A stretch of DNA of 64,000 bases, from assembly GCF_002127325.2 (NCBI RefSeq), contig NC_035441.2:53615577-53679576 (forward strand), given 5' to 3'. The stretch is from Helianthus annuus. Its lineage: Eukaryota > Streptophyta > Magnoliopsida > Asterales > Asteraceae. Positions 1 through 8,606 of the stretch are shown here, piece after piece (position 1 is the first letter of the stretch; each line of letters begins with the position of its first letter). A program made the position numbers and the translations under genes. The notes beneath the pieces were generated by a model. That model was given only the letters and a program-made list of their open reading frames with translations. It searched no databases and was not told the origin of the DNA.

Positions 1-2207
1 GCCCATTCGTTATCTGTGTTTGGTGGTCGAACCCATTCGAAATTCCATTGACACTCGTTCTCGGCTTGTATTCTGCATTCCACAATATTTGCTTTTTTGT
101 TTTTTATAATTTTGAATATCTCCGGATATTTTTCTTTAAGAGCTCTTCCTCCAATCCAGTTATCCAACCAGAATTTTACTCGTGTGCCGCTTCCCGCTTC
201 CGCTACCAATTCTTCAGCTGCAACTATGCCCATCTTTTCTAGCTCTTTTCCTGCGCCGACGATATCTTTCCATGTACCTGCAAAAGTATTGTTAATTGGT
301 AAAAGTTTGTTGCTTCTTTTACTTTCATGTATTGATTTTATCACTTTTGTCCAAAGTTCCTCCGGTTTCGTCTTGTATCTCCACCACCACTTTATCAAGA
401 ACGCAATATTTGCACTTCTCAAGTCTCCTAGCCCGAATCCACCATATTGTTTCATCCTAGTCATTTTACTCCATGCTATCCACCTTATTTTGAATCTTCT
501 GGCCTTTCTTCCCCATATGAAATCTCTTCGGATCGCATCTAAGGTATTTATAACCTTCTTCGGTGCTGGATATAATGAAAAATAATAATTTGGTAATGCT
601 CCCAATACCGCTTTCGCTAATACTACTCTTCCGGCAAACGATAGCCACTTGGCTTTCCACGCCGAAAGTTTAGTGTTAAATTTATCGATTACCGGCTTCC
701 AGTGTTTAACTCTTTTCATGTTCGCGCCTACCGTTAGACCCAAGAATTTAAACGGTGTTGTTCCTTTTCTACATTTTAACATTTCCGCCATTCTTTCAAC
801 TTCCTCATCCTCCACCCCTACTCCAGTTATACTTGATTTGTCTAAATTAACTTTTAGCCCCGAGCATAAGAAGAAGCATCTCAAAATGCGGTTAAGGTTT
901 TTTATGTTCGTCTCGGACCACTCGCCCATGAATATCACATCGTCTGCATAACACAGATGTGAAATGCACGGACCGTTGTTCGGAAAATTGATACCTTTGA
1001 ATACACCTCTCTCCCCCGCCCTCTTCATGATAACCTCAAGTGCTTCCATTGCTAATATGAATAGAAAAGGTGATAGCGGATCACCTTGTCTTAGCCCTCT
1101 TTGTAGCTTGAACTCCGACGTAGGCGACCCGTTTACCAAAACTGATGCCCAACTTGATTTTAAACACGCACCAATCCACTTTGTCCATCGGCTAGGAAAC
1201 TTCATTGCTTTACAGTTAGATAAGAGAAACTTCCAATTAATCGAATCGTACGCTTTCTCGAAATCCACTTTGAGAATGAACATTTCTTTCTTGGTCTTTT
1301 TTGCCCATGACATGATCTCGCTAATGATTAGTGGTCCGTCGATAATGGATCTTCCTTCCACGAAAGCCGTTTGCACCGGAGATATTAGCGATGGAATGAC
1401 AGTCTTGATTCTTAGGGCAAGCGTTTTTGCTAACACTTTATATATCACTCCGATCAAGGATATTGGTCTAAAATCATTTACCGATGTTGGATCTTTGACT
1501 TTTGGGATTAAGGTTATGAACGATGCATTACAACCCCTTTCTATGAAGCCTTTTTCGTGAAATTCGTTCATCACTCCTACGAAGTTATCCTCTATTTGCT
1601 CCCAAAACCTTTTGATGAACTTGAACGAGAAACCATCCGGTCCTGGAGCCCTATCACTTCCACAGGCCCACACCGCTGCCTTTATTTCCTCTTTTGAGAA
1701 CTCACTAGTTAACATTTTAGCCTGTTCATGTGTGATTTGCTTAAATCCTCTACCGTCTAATGTTGGCCTTTTGTTCATCTTCTCTGTGAAGCGATCCTGG
1801 AATCTCTTTTTGACTTCTTCTTTTATTGCTTTCGGTTCCGTCACCGTACTCCCATTGATCTTTATCATATTAATCTGATTCCGTGCTTTCCTAACGTTTA
1901 TGCTCCTGTGAAAAAACTTTGAATTTTCGTCTCCTAGCTTCACCCACTTGAGTTTTGTCTTCTGTTTCAGATCCTTCAATATTTTCCTCTCATGATTCCT
2001 GATCTTCCATTTTCCTTTTATTCTATCTTCCTTCTCTAGAACCGTAAGTTTTCTGTTCTCTGCTATCTCCTCGATTGCTTCAACTGTGCCAATAGCTTCA
2101 TTTATCTCCTTCTCCTCCCGTGCCTTCGTCTCCCTTCTCCATTCTTTGATGTCGATCTTGAGCTTCTTTAATATGTTCGCCAGTTTCCTCATGTTATTGT
2201 CCCCCAT
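1..2207 (-). CDS. LINE (L1-type) ORF2 reverse transcriptase, 5'-truncated, continues past window start
   Basis: The minus strand is open from ATG at 2207 (a second in-frame ATG at 2192) to base 1, about 735 codons, with an in-frame TAA just upstream of 2207. I spot-checked the frame at several points and saw no stop. The product is a plant non-LTR reverse transcriptase. In order it shows a charged N-terminal linker, the block with RAPGPDGFSFKF, the finger motif FRPISLIG, FEKAYDSI, the QGDPLSPFLFIL box and the catalytic YADD (about 940-951). The thumb and an LKxWWR-type region follow, then the start of the C-terminal zinc-binding (zf-RVT) region. The endonuclease domain expected upstream is absent, so the element is 5'-truncated as L1 copies often are. 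Its 3' end and poly(A) tail lie outside the window. Open but incomplete, hence probably inactive. Confidence 0.88.
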   Translation of the reverse strand, partial: MGDNNMRKLANILKKLKIDIKEWRRETKAREEKEINEAIGTVEAIEEIAENRKLTVLEKEDRIKGKWKIRNHERKILKDLKQKTKLKWVKLGDENSKFFHRSINVRKARNQINMIKINGSTVTEPKAIKEEVKKRFQDRFTEKMNKRPTLDGRGFKQITHEQAKMLTSEFSKEEIKAAVWACGSDRAPGPDGFSFKFIKRFWEQIEDNFVGVMNEFHEKGFIERGCNASFITLIPKVKDPTSVNDFRPISLIGVIYKVLAKTLALRIKTVIPSLISPVQTAFVEGRSIIDGPLIISEIMSWAKKTKKEMFILKVDFEKAYDSINWKFLLSNCKAMKFPSRWTKWIGACLKSSWASVLVNGSPTSEFKLQRGLRQGDPLSPFLFILAMEALEVIMKRAGERGVFKGINFPNNGPCISHLCYADDVIFMGEWSETNIKNLNRILRCFFLCSGLKVNLDKSSITGVGVEDEEVERMAEMLKCRKGTTPFKFLGLTVGANMKRVKHWKPVIDKFNTKLSAWKAKWLSFAGRVVLAKAVLGALPNYYFSLYPAPKKVINTLDAIRRDFIWGRKARRFKIRWIAWSKMTRMKQYGGFGLGDLRSANIAFLIKWWWRYKTKPEELWTKVIKSIHESKRSNKLLPINNTFAGTWKDIVGAGKELEKMGIVAAEELVAEAGSGTRVKFWLDNWIGGRALKEKYPEIFKIIKNKKANIVECRIQAENECQWNFEWVRPPNTDNEW

Positions 2208-2492
2208 AATATGTCCCCCATAAATTGTTTACATATAATTCAAATTTTGAAGATGACCGTTAGAGTAAGTTGCAGTTGAGGAGTTCGTGGGCGAAATCAT
2301 GTTGGATTGAAGAAGTCAGTAGTGTAGTTTTTAGGAGTAGTGTTACCAAATAATAGGCAATTTTTATTTTATTTTATTTTTAGTTTGTGTTTCTTGCATA
2401 TTTAAAACGGCTTCTAATATCTAACTAGTATGCCAGTCATTTAGCAAAATCTAGTTCTTCGTGTTTTCTAAATTCCAATACTTCCAATATTG
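2208..2492 (+). repeat. Putative copia-like LTR fragment (U3/R/U5 remnant)
   Basis: This AT-rich stretch ends about six bases after CTTCCA and is followed directly by a methionyl-tRNA primer site, as at the end of a Ty1/copia 5' LTR. The upstream LTR boundary is not visible and seems lost at the LINE junction near 2210-2240. No coding sequence is seen. The assignment rests mainly on the adjacent primer site. Confidence 0.4.
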
Positions 2493-2505
2493 TGGTATCA
2501 GAGCC
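2493..2505 (+). other. Primer binding site, initiator tRNA-Met type
   Basis: TGGTATCAGAGCC is the standard plus-strand primer site complementary to the 3' end of initiator tRNA-Met, used by copia and many Ty3/gypsy elements. No gag follows it, so the element here is only a remnant. Confidence 0.6.
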
Positions 2506-2599
2506 ATGTATGATTCGAGTAATATATTGATGTCATCGTAGATAATCTGTAAGGAAGTTTTAGGTGGGTTCAAAATACAAGATCTAATGATACTAGTGA

Positions 2600-3120
2600 T
2601 GTTTCGCAACAAGATTCAGATCTAAAACAACAATTAGTTTGATGTATGACCCGAAAATGATAAAAAAAACTAAGTAAATCCGTTTAAGAACAAAGTAGAA
2701 CGAGATGATAAACATAATAGAAGCTTTAATTGATAGTCGAGAATGACCTACAACACTGATCCGACTTTGCCAATTGAGATCAAAATACACACACATAAAG
2801 TAGGAGAATACACCAAAAGCCTAACCTAACTATGAAAATCACAAAGCTATTTATAGGCACCAAACTAGAGTTGCAGGCGTCATTTATCAAATCTACACAA
2901 CCGTCAGTCCCATGAGTGGCGCCATGGATTTTGGCGACAGTTGCATAGTCGTCTCATAAGTGAAGGCTGCAAATGTCTCAGCCTTACATCAAGACATAAA
3001 CAATACCAAGACACAAGCGCCACTCTAGTGACGCCTTGAGTGGCGTCCAACCAAAACATATTTTATCTTGTATTTTCAACGCTTAGACTTGTAAGGTATG
3101 CAGCAGTCTTTTATGTTCCA
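2600..3120 (-). repeat. Putative minus-strand LTR with polypurine tract at its 5' side
   Basis: Read on the minus strand, a purine run GGGGGAGAATAT (about 3121-3132) is followed by TGGAACATAAAAG, the arrangement of a copia polypurine tract and 3' LTR start. A TATA box lies about 265 bp into this putative LTR. The far end is uncertain. The GTGGCGCC / GGCGTCACT motif recurs several times at 2915-3050. No direct-repeat partner was found, so this is tentative. Confidence 0.4.
2847..2856 (-). promoter_or_regulatory. TATA box in putative minus-strand LTR
   Basis: CTATAAATAG on the minus strand, preceded by GTGC and followed by GCTTTGTG, is a good plant TATA box. It is placed where U3 would end in the putative LTR at 2600-3120. 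Confidence 0.45.
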
Positions 3121-3139
3121 ATATTCTCCCCCGAGACTG

Positions 3140-4009
3140 TTAGATACTGTTCTTCAACCATTCTTTTTGCGGTGGATATGCAGGTTGGTCAGTGGGAAAA
3201 AATAGCACAGGAACACAGGCTAGCGGAGTGACATCCAACACTTTGGTCATTTCAATTGATGTAGTTGCAGCAGCTTGAGAAGAGCCTTTGACTTCTTTGA
3301 CAGACTCTGATTCTTTAACAATCTTTTCTCCTTCAGGCTCTAAGACAGTCTTTTCAACTTCAACATTCATACTAGTCATTTCTTGGATAGACTTTTTTAA
3401 TTTGAGCAACCTCAGCTTTAATGTTTTGAGCACTATTACCATCAGAATTTCATTAAGCCAGTCATCTGAGGTTTGAGATTGTTGAACATTCTTTACACTT
3501 GATTTAGTTTCTTCATCAAGAATTTTGATCAATTGTGTATTTGGATCACTTAAACCCAAAACTTCATCTAAAATATTTTGATCATCAACTTGGGCCTCAA
3601 TGTTTTTCATTAAATTAGAAAATTCATCTGAAGCAGGTGGTTCCATACCAAGAGCATCTTCCGGTTGTGGTTTAGTGAAAGAGATGAATGAGGTTTCAGG
3701 TTGATGAGGTGTTGGAGATGGAAGGGAGGCAGGGATCTCGGGAGGGACTTCATCAGTTTTCTTCTTTCCTTTGATAGGATCGATAAGCTCCATCATTTGG
3801 ACTTTTAGTTGACGATCTCGATTTACTACACGATTGAACATATAGGCTTCTTCCTTGATGACGTTTCCTGCTACAACATTTATAGAATTCGCATATAGCT
3901 TCACAAGATCAGGCGTTTGGAATATCAATAGATCTATTGGATCAGAGAGTTGAAGGGGTAAGGTCCCAAAAACCTTACACAAGTGCTTGGGACCATACCA
4001 AAACTTCAT
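3140..4009 (-). CDS. Unrecognised ORF, possibly C-terminal part of a non-autonomous retroelement protein
   Basis: First in-frame ATG is at 4009, giving about 289 residues. The frame stays open upstream to a stop at 4088-4090, reading through a GC palindrome without another Met, so the N-terminus is probably missing. The first 70 residues are hydrophobic/aromatic (MKFWYGPKHLCKVFGTLPLQ). The middle is rich in Pro, Ser, Glu and Asp, with a basic Leu/Lys stretch and an acidic tail (VEKTVLEPEGEKIVKESESV). I see no retroviral catalytic motif, signal peptide or zinc finger. It ends just before the putative polypurine tract at 3121-3132, so it may be the last ORF of a minus-strand LTR element whose 5' half was lost. 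No function can be assigned. Confidence 0.4.
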   Translation of the reverse strand: MKFWYGPKHLCKVFGTLPLQLSDPIDLLIFQTPDLVKLYANSINVVAGNVIKEEAYMFNRVVNRDRQLKVQMMELIDPIKGKKKTDEVPPEIPASLPSPTPHQPETSFISFTKPQPEDALGMEPPASDEFSNLMKNIEAQVDDQNILDEVLGLSDPNTQLIKILDEETKSSVKNVQQSQTSDDWLNEILMVIVLKTLKLRLLKLKKSIQEMTSMNVEVEKTVLEPEGEKIVKESESVKEVKGSSQAAATTSIEMTKVLDVTPLACVPVLFFPTDQPAYPPQKEWLKNSI

Positions 4010-4035
4010 CAACAAGCTCTCTTTAGAATGAACCT

Positions 4036-4049
4036 TGCGCGGCCGCGCA
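4036..4049. repeat. Perfect 14-bp GC palindrome
   Basis: TGCGCGGCCGCGCA is a perfect inverted repeat without a spacer, in an otherwise AT-rich setting. It lies within the open frame upstream of the unrecognised ORF. The rest of 4050-4209 shows nothing I can name. Confidence 0.7.
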
Positions 4050-4287
4050 CTGGTTCTAAAAGAGAACTTTAAAAGAAGAAACAGTATTTAACATCCGCGC
4101 GCCAAAAGGAACTAATAAATCCTTGCGCAAGCTCTCATACAACAGATAGGATAACATCCAAACAATATCTCCGCAAAAGTCACCCAGACTTGGACAAAAA
4201 TAACTTTTCTGTCATAACAGAATTAACCTGAGGAAGAGCCACATAGGATTACAGTTGTATTCTTCTAGAAGGCTTCATCGTGCACAA

Positions 4288-4309
4288 CCATTCGGTTATA
4301 ACCGAATGG
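4288..4309. repeat. Perfect 22-bp palindrome in Tat-1 U3
   Basis: Two 11-bp arms, CCATTCGGTTA and TAACCGAATGG, meet with no spacer about 230 bp upstream of the TATA box. The following 100 bp holds an imperfect direct repeat around GGCATCATCCCAG (near 4316 and 4395). These look like promoter-region motifs of the LTR. Confidence 0.75.
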
Positions 4310-4537
4310 CCACGTGGCATCATCCCAGGCTCCCTCAAAGTCACGATGATGGCACCGAATTGAAGGAAGATCCACTCTTACCCACTTTCCACATGGCATC
4401 ATCCCAGCCGTTGATCGTGACCACGATCCGTGTGCATACACACTCATTAGTGATTAACAGAAGGAGAAATAACCGCTTACGGAAAAGTACTTTCTGTTAA
4501 GTTTTCCATCAACAAACTTTCCCGCCCAAACTTTGGC

Positions 4538-4545
4538 TATAAATA
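4538..4545 (+). promoter_or_regulatory. TATA box of Tat-1 LTR
   Basis: TATAAATA preceded by TGGC, with CT-rich leader sequence 40-80 bp downstream. It fits the start of R in the 5' LTR and would drive plus-strand transcription of Tat-1. Confidence 0.65.
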
Positions 4546-4825
4546 AAGAATAATTCAGGTATCATTCTTCAAGTTACATTCACTTCACTTTACTATTACT
4601 TCTTCTTCTTCATCAAACCCTGTACTTATTCTCACGCCGGAGGGTGGTCACGGAGAGAACCCCCATTCTCCCCGTGGCGAGTCTAACGGCTGTTTGTTTT
4701 GCAGTTGTTTTTCGAAGAAGGAGATCAATCACCCCCGAATCAAAACGAGAAGACCTAACCCTTTTATGCAGATTCAAACCCCCTGGTTCAATTGATTCCG
4801 GTCGATTAAACCAGTGTTTCTTCAT

Positions 4826-4838
4826 TGGCGCCCACCGA
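4826..4838 (+). other. Tat-1 primer binding site
   Basis: TGGCGCCCACCGA begins two bases after the LTR. The same core, TGGCGCCCACCG, occurs on the minus strand beside the Tat-2 LTR, which supports both. I do not assign the tRNA. Confidence 0.65.
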
Positions 4839-4897
4839 TTTCTCAGTTTTTATTCATATCTTCTTGTTTTGATTTACTTTTTCATCTCCGTTTTTCA

Positions 4898-5004
4898 ATG
4901 GAAAAAACTCCGACAAACCGTCAATCCGGCCCTCGGCAAAATTTCGCACACAATACCCAAGTCGACGGGATTCTGGATGAGGCTTCGGATGATAACGAAG
5001 TCCA
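4898..5004 (+). pseudogene. gag: Tat-1 gag, N-terminal segment (split by Ath-1)
   Basis: ATG at 4898 opens a frame that reads to the Ath-1 insertion at 5005 and resumes at 16959 after the duplicated GTCCA. This segment encodes about 35 polar residues beginning MEKTPTNRQSG. Gag is the structural capsid/nucleocapsid precursor of LTR retrotransposons. Tat-1 gag now lies in three pieces: 4898-5004, 16959-18358 and 57522-57668. Confidence 0.7.
5000..5004. repeat. Target-site duplication of Ath-1 (left)
   Basis: GTCCA immediately precedes the LTR terminus TGATG. The identical GTCCA follows the other terminus CATCA at 16954-16958. Confidence 0.92.
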
Positions 5005-6202
5005 TGATGTGCGTGAAGTGTGTTATATTTTAGATGTATATTTAAGCCCTTTTTACACTTTTAGCCAAGTTTTAAATTTATGAAACACGATATTTACTAA
5101 CACTAAACACACATATGGGCAAGTGCACCCATCGTGGACGTAGTATAGTGTTGGTAAGATACCGAGGTCGTCCAAGGACACAAGAGCTTTTAGTACCGGT
5201 TTATCCTCAACGTCTAATCAAATCCAAAAGGTTAGAAAAATGTTTTAAACTAAGAAAAATAAAAACTAACTAAATGCTGAAAATAAAAATAAAATAAAAA
5301 CAGATAGACAAGATGAATCACTTGGATCCGACACGTGTATTAGTATAACCTTTGATTATTTTCGCACTTTTGCACTTGTATAAGAGATTATCTTAGTTAT
5401 TGTAGTAGGCCCCTCTTTTGAAGGCGACGTTACCCTCAACCCAGTAGTTTGACTCAGCAAGGATACAATCCTAAAGGGTCGGATTATTGAAAGATAATGA
5501 ATTAAGTTATTAATGCAAATTGTGGTAGGCCCCGCTTTTGGCGGTGACGTTACCCTCGGCTAAGTAGTTTGAGTCAGCAGGGATACAGTCCTAAATAGCC
5601 GGGTTATAGTATTAATAGTAGTTAACTTATGAGGGGGTCAAAGAGTTTGGATCCCCGCCATCCAATACCTATGGGCATTGAAGGAGATCCTACTAAATTT
5701 GACCCAGGTCCCAAGCAGGACCTCTAAACGCTGAACAAGGGCAAGACCCTTACCAAACCGTTCCCTTAACCCCCGACCAGGTAGCCAACATACCTCCATA
5801 TAGACCGTGGAGATATGAATGGTGAAAATCTTTTATTTTATATAGACAGTAAAATAATGCCAAGACACCACGGACAAACGATAAGGAAAGATCACCTTCA
5901 ACATAAGTAACTAGTTATTAAAGTCACTAATACAAAACCAAATAAAAAGTGCAAAAGATTAAAAATAAAAAGTATTATACTAAACACTTGTCTTCACCAA
6001 GTGATGTAAGAGACTTAGGCAAACATGGCCTTGATTGTCAAGAACTCTTACGATCAATCTTGGATCCCGAGACGACTCACACACTCTACGATGGACAATG
6101 GATGGTGGTGGTGGATGATGGTGTTATGGTGGTGGTGGGTGGTGGATGAAGTGTGAGAGAGGTGGTGTGCCAAGGGATGAGAGAGAATGAAGCCAAGCTC
6201 CT

Positions 6203-6212
6203 CTATTTATAG
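6203..6212 (-). promoter_or_regulatory. TATA box, Ath-1 3' LTR
   Basis: CTATAAATAG on the minus strand. The same box is at 16458-16467 in the other Ath-1 LTR. In related LTRs it is at 19538-19547, 56970-56979, 23778-23787 and 29593-29602, always just downstream of a pair of GC palindromes. Confidence 0.8.
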
Positions 6213-6230
6213 GCTGAACAGAAGGCTGGA

Positions 6231-6448
6231 CACGGCCCCGTGACCGCTGGACACGGCCCCGTGCCCGTCTGACATTCTCTTACTTCATTAATTGTAATTA
6301 CGAATTACAATTAATGCGCCTGCTGTACTTTCACCATGCCCCCGTGCCCGCTGGACACGGCCCCGTGGTGGGCAATGGAAGCTTCTACTGGTTTGTCTTT
6401 TCTGCTGCTTCCTGGGCACGCCCCCGTGTTCGCTGGATACGGGGCGTG
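6231..6448 (-). promoter_or_regulatory. GC-palindrome cluster around an AT hairpin in Ath-1 U3
   Basis: CACGGCCCCGTG occurs at 6231-6242 and 6252-6263 (21 bp apart) and at 6356-6367. The variant C-rich form lies at 6334-6345 (one mismatch) and 6417-6428, followed by ACGGGGCGTG. Between them, 6286-6316 is an inverted repeat with 14-bp arms (CATTAATTGTAATT) around a 3-base loop. The nearest copy is 19 bp upstream of the TATA box in the element's direction, so the cluster forms the core-proximal U3. A regulatory role is inferred. Confidence 0.75.
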
Positions 6449-6698
6449 TTCAGACTCTGTTTCTTCTCCTTTGCTTTGGGAGGTGCCGTTGAGGGTCCGG
6501 GCAGTCTACTTTTATTCCTTTTCTTGTACTTATGCTAGAATTAGTTGTCTTTTTGCTTCTTTTGTGATTTTGAGCTCATTTAATCCTGAAAATGCAAAAG
6601 GAAGACAAAAACACTATTTTTCCAACATTAGTACTTAAAAAAGGGTTAGTTTTATGCCTTAATTGATGTGATTTATATGTTGCATTTTACACACATCA

Positions 6699-6713
6699 AA
6701 TACCCCCACACTT
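6699..6713 (-). other. Ath-1 polypurine tract
   Basis: On the minus strand AGTGTGGGGGTATT abuts the 3' LTR, the expected plus-strand primer site for reverse transcription. Equivalent tracts abut the left LTRs of Ath-2 (20106-20119) and Ath-3 (24434-24448). Confidence 0.75.
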
Positions 6714-6717
6714 GAAC

Positions 6718-6739
6718 TTTTGCTTGTCCTCAAGCAAAA
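6718..6739. repeat. Hairpin next to the Ath-1 polypurine tract
   Basis: A 9-bp perfect stem (TTTTGCTTG / CAAGCAAAA) closes a TCCT loop, five bases from the polypurine tract. Ath-2 has it at 20126-20145. Ath-3 has it at 24454-24473 with one stem mismatch. Confidence 0.7.
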
Positions 6740-7981
6740 CTCTTTAAATGTGGCTTACACTCCCAAATGGAATAGGTAGAAGAGAAGTTTTTTAGCTTGT
6801 CCTAGAGTGTCGGGAATCCAAGGTTTTTATAGGTTTTATTTTTATTTATTTACAATCCTATTCGTTATGATTTATTTTGAACGTTTCATAAGATAAATTA
6901 CTTATTTGGGCATAGCATGCCTTATTAAAATTCCATTTATATACAAGTTCACATACCTCACGGGAGATCACTCAACACTCAGCCGAAGGTGTATATTTTT
7001 AGTGAATCACTCGAGAGCGGCATGGAACTTACGCCTTCCATAGGCTTGCCAAGCAATCAATCCTCCTCCTTTTTAACTTTTTACCTTTGTAAATATCAAG
7101 AGGACTTTTTGGGGTGAAGGGTTAGGCTTGGGTTAAAGGTGGGTGGTTGGTTAGTGGTTAGTAAAAAGGGCGAAAGTCGTAACAAGCGTCGGTTTTCGTG
7201 AAATACCTTGTTTTTAGTGACTTTTTATTTTTGAAGTATTTCTCCAAACAAGCTTTTATATAGCTTTTGTTTGTTTTTGACTTCATCATAAATTTTTTTT
7301 TTTTTTTGATCGTCACATAAAAAGGTGAGTTTACGAAAAAGCGAGCTTGTTACTAAAATAAAGGGTGAAAGATAAAAAGGTTTTTTTTTTTTTTTGGTGG
7401 GTAAAAAGGGTTTTGGGGTAATGAAATGAAAGGTTTAGGCTCAAAGGGGCTATCTAGGGGGATTTTGGGTAGGTAAAAAAAATGAAAAATAATGGTTTTG
7501 AAAGAAAAATGGTTAGTCTTAATGCCTCCATCATTTACTTACTTGGGTTTAAGTTGGTAAGGACCGGGAATGTATCGTCGTGGCAAGTTCTAGATTTGTA
7601 AGAACCGAACGGCTATTCACACAAGAAACGAAAAATGAGCATTTAATCTAAATATGTGTATTTTTATGCTCAATAAAGGCTCAAAACTCACTTTTGTGGG
7701 AATGGGTTTTTAATGTGATCAAGTATATATAATTGAATTTTTAACTAAGCTTGTCATGCCGTTTCATAATTTTCTTGTGTTGGTTCTTTTTATTATGACG
7801 CTATCGGTTGTAAACTTGTAAAAATATAACCTTTTTAGAACTTATTATTCCCAACTTAAACTAAGACAAGTAAATAAAAAAATGAAAAAGTTTTTGAAAA
7901 AATTTGGGGTGTTTAGCGGTTCCAATAGAGTTTTGTGTAAGGCTTGTGTTTAGGATTTTGCAAAATTTCAAGGTGTTAGCA
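6740..7981. other. Non-coding spacer of Ath-1 conserved in Ath-2 and Ath-3
   Basis: About 1.2 kb with no ORF, many A/T and G homopolymer runs, and recognisable colinear counterparts in Ath-2 (20146-21096 continuing at 50109) and Ath-3 (24474-25725). No domain or RNA gene is seen. Confidence 0.7.
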
Positions 7982-8019
7982 TCCCCCCACACTTAAATTA
8001 CACATTGTCCTCAATGTGT
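7982..8019. repeat. Second C-tract/hairpin module (internal polypurine-like site)
   Basis: CCCCCCACACTTAAATT is followed by an 8-bp stem ACACATTG / CAATGTGT (8000-8007, 8012-8019) around a TCCT loop. This mirrors the module at the LTR edge, with a different stem sequence but the same loop. It is present in Ath-2 (50366-50402) and Ath-3 (25725-25770, with an expanded C run). Confidence 0.7.
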
Positions 8020-8095
8020 CCAAAAATAAAGTTTTTGGTTGATTAGAATGTGTAAAAGTGGGTTAAAAAAACAAAGGTTTATGTCACTGGCAGTC

Positions 8096-8287
8096 TGGAC
8101 ACGGCCCCGTGTCCATTGGACACGGCCCCGTGGTGAACTGCCAGTAACGAAAACTTACAGAAGGTGAACACGGTGGCGTGTCGGCTGGACACGGCCTCGT
8201 GTCTGGCAAAAAATTGCAGGTCAGTAGCCAAACAGGAGATCTGGGAGATGAACACGGGGGCGTGTCGGCTGGACACGTCCCCGTGTG
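8096..8287. repeat. Internal GC-palindrome cluster, Ath-1
   Basis: Copies of CACGGCCCCGTG and of CACGG-GGCGTG variants occur in three pairs, near 8099-8131, 8170-8203 and 8252-8286. They lie between the spacer and ORF3, in non-coding DNA. Confidence 0.75.
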
Positions 8288-8606
8288 GACAGTCTGTTAG
8301 CCTGAAAAATAGGTTTTGTCTCCCGGTTTCTCCATCATAGGGCTGCAAGTGCTAATGTTTAGCACTCTAACCCTCGCATTGCACCTGTTTAAACACTAAA
8401 TACCAACCAAACAAGCACAAACCATCCTAAATTACCATCGTCAAGCATCATCCAAACATAAAGTAAAAATAAAACAAAGATAAAAAGCAGTTAGAGAAAG
8501 TAAATTGTTCGACAAATGGCACGCAGGCCATGAATTGTTTGATAGATAGAAGGGCACTTAAACCTGTGGGCTCATCACCAACTAGCCCCTTGTTCCTTCA
8601 AGCCTC

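Larger units (their letters stand above)
4210..4824 (+). repeat. Tat-1 5' LTR
   Basis: The segment runs from TGTCATAACAG to TTCA, just before a Tat-type primer site, giving about 615 bp. It carries a TATA box and a pyrimidine-rich leader, and a gag start codon follows 74 bp after its end. The right-hand LTR of Tat-1 has been lost, so the left boundary cannot be confirmed by pairing or by target duplication. It is chosen from the TG...CA rule. Confidence 0.6.
5005..6698 (-). repeat. Ath-1 3' LTR
   Basis: 1694 bp, TGATG...CATCA. In the element's direction, U3 is 6213-6698, the TATA box is 6203-6212 and R/U5 fill the rest. U5 holds a diverged internal duplication: two blocks, near 5404-5500 and 5523-5610, share GTAGGCCCC...GACGTTACCCTC. 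A GGT-rich run lies at 6095-6150. U3 contains clustered GC palindromes and an AT-rich hairpin. Confidence 0.93.

Noticed and set aside
964..1560. Plus-strand ORF of 198 codons
   Set aside because: Exact antisense shadow of the LINE reverse transcriptase.
2493..3120. One intact copia element
   Set aside because: The primer site is on the plus strand while the polypurine tract and TATA box are on the minus strand, and no pol or paired LTR is present.
6314..6538. Small Cys/Pro/Arg-rich proteins (DTAPCP, RHGAVSS patterns) predicted in many places
   Set aside because: They are translations of the GC palindrome repeats in LTRs and leaders. The same DNA is open in several frames and on both strands, with no shared start or context.
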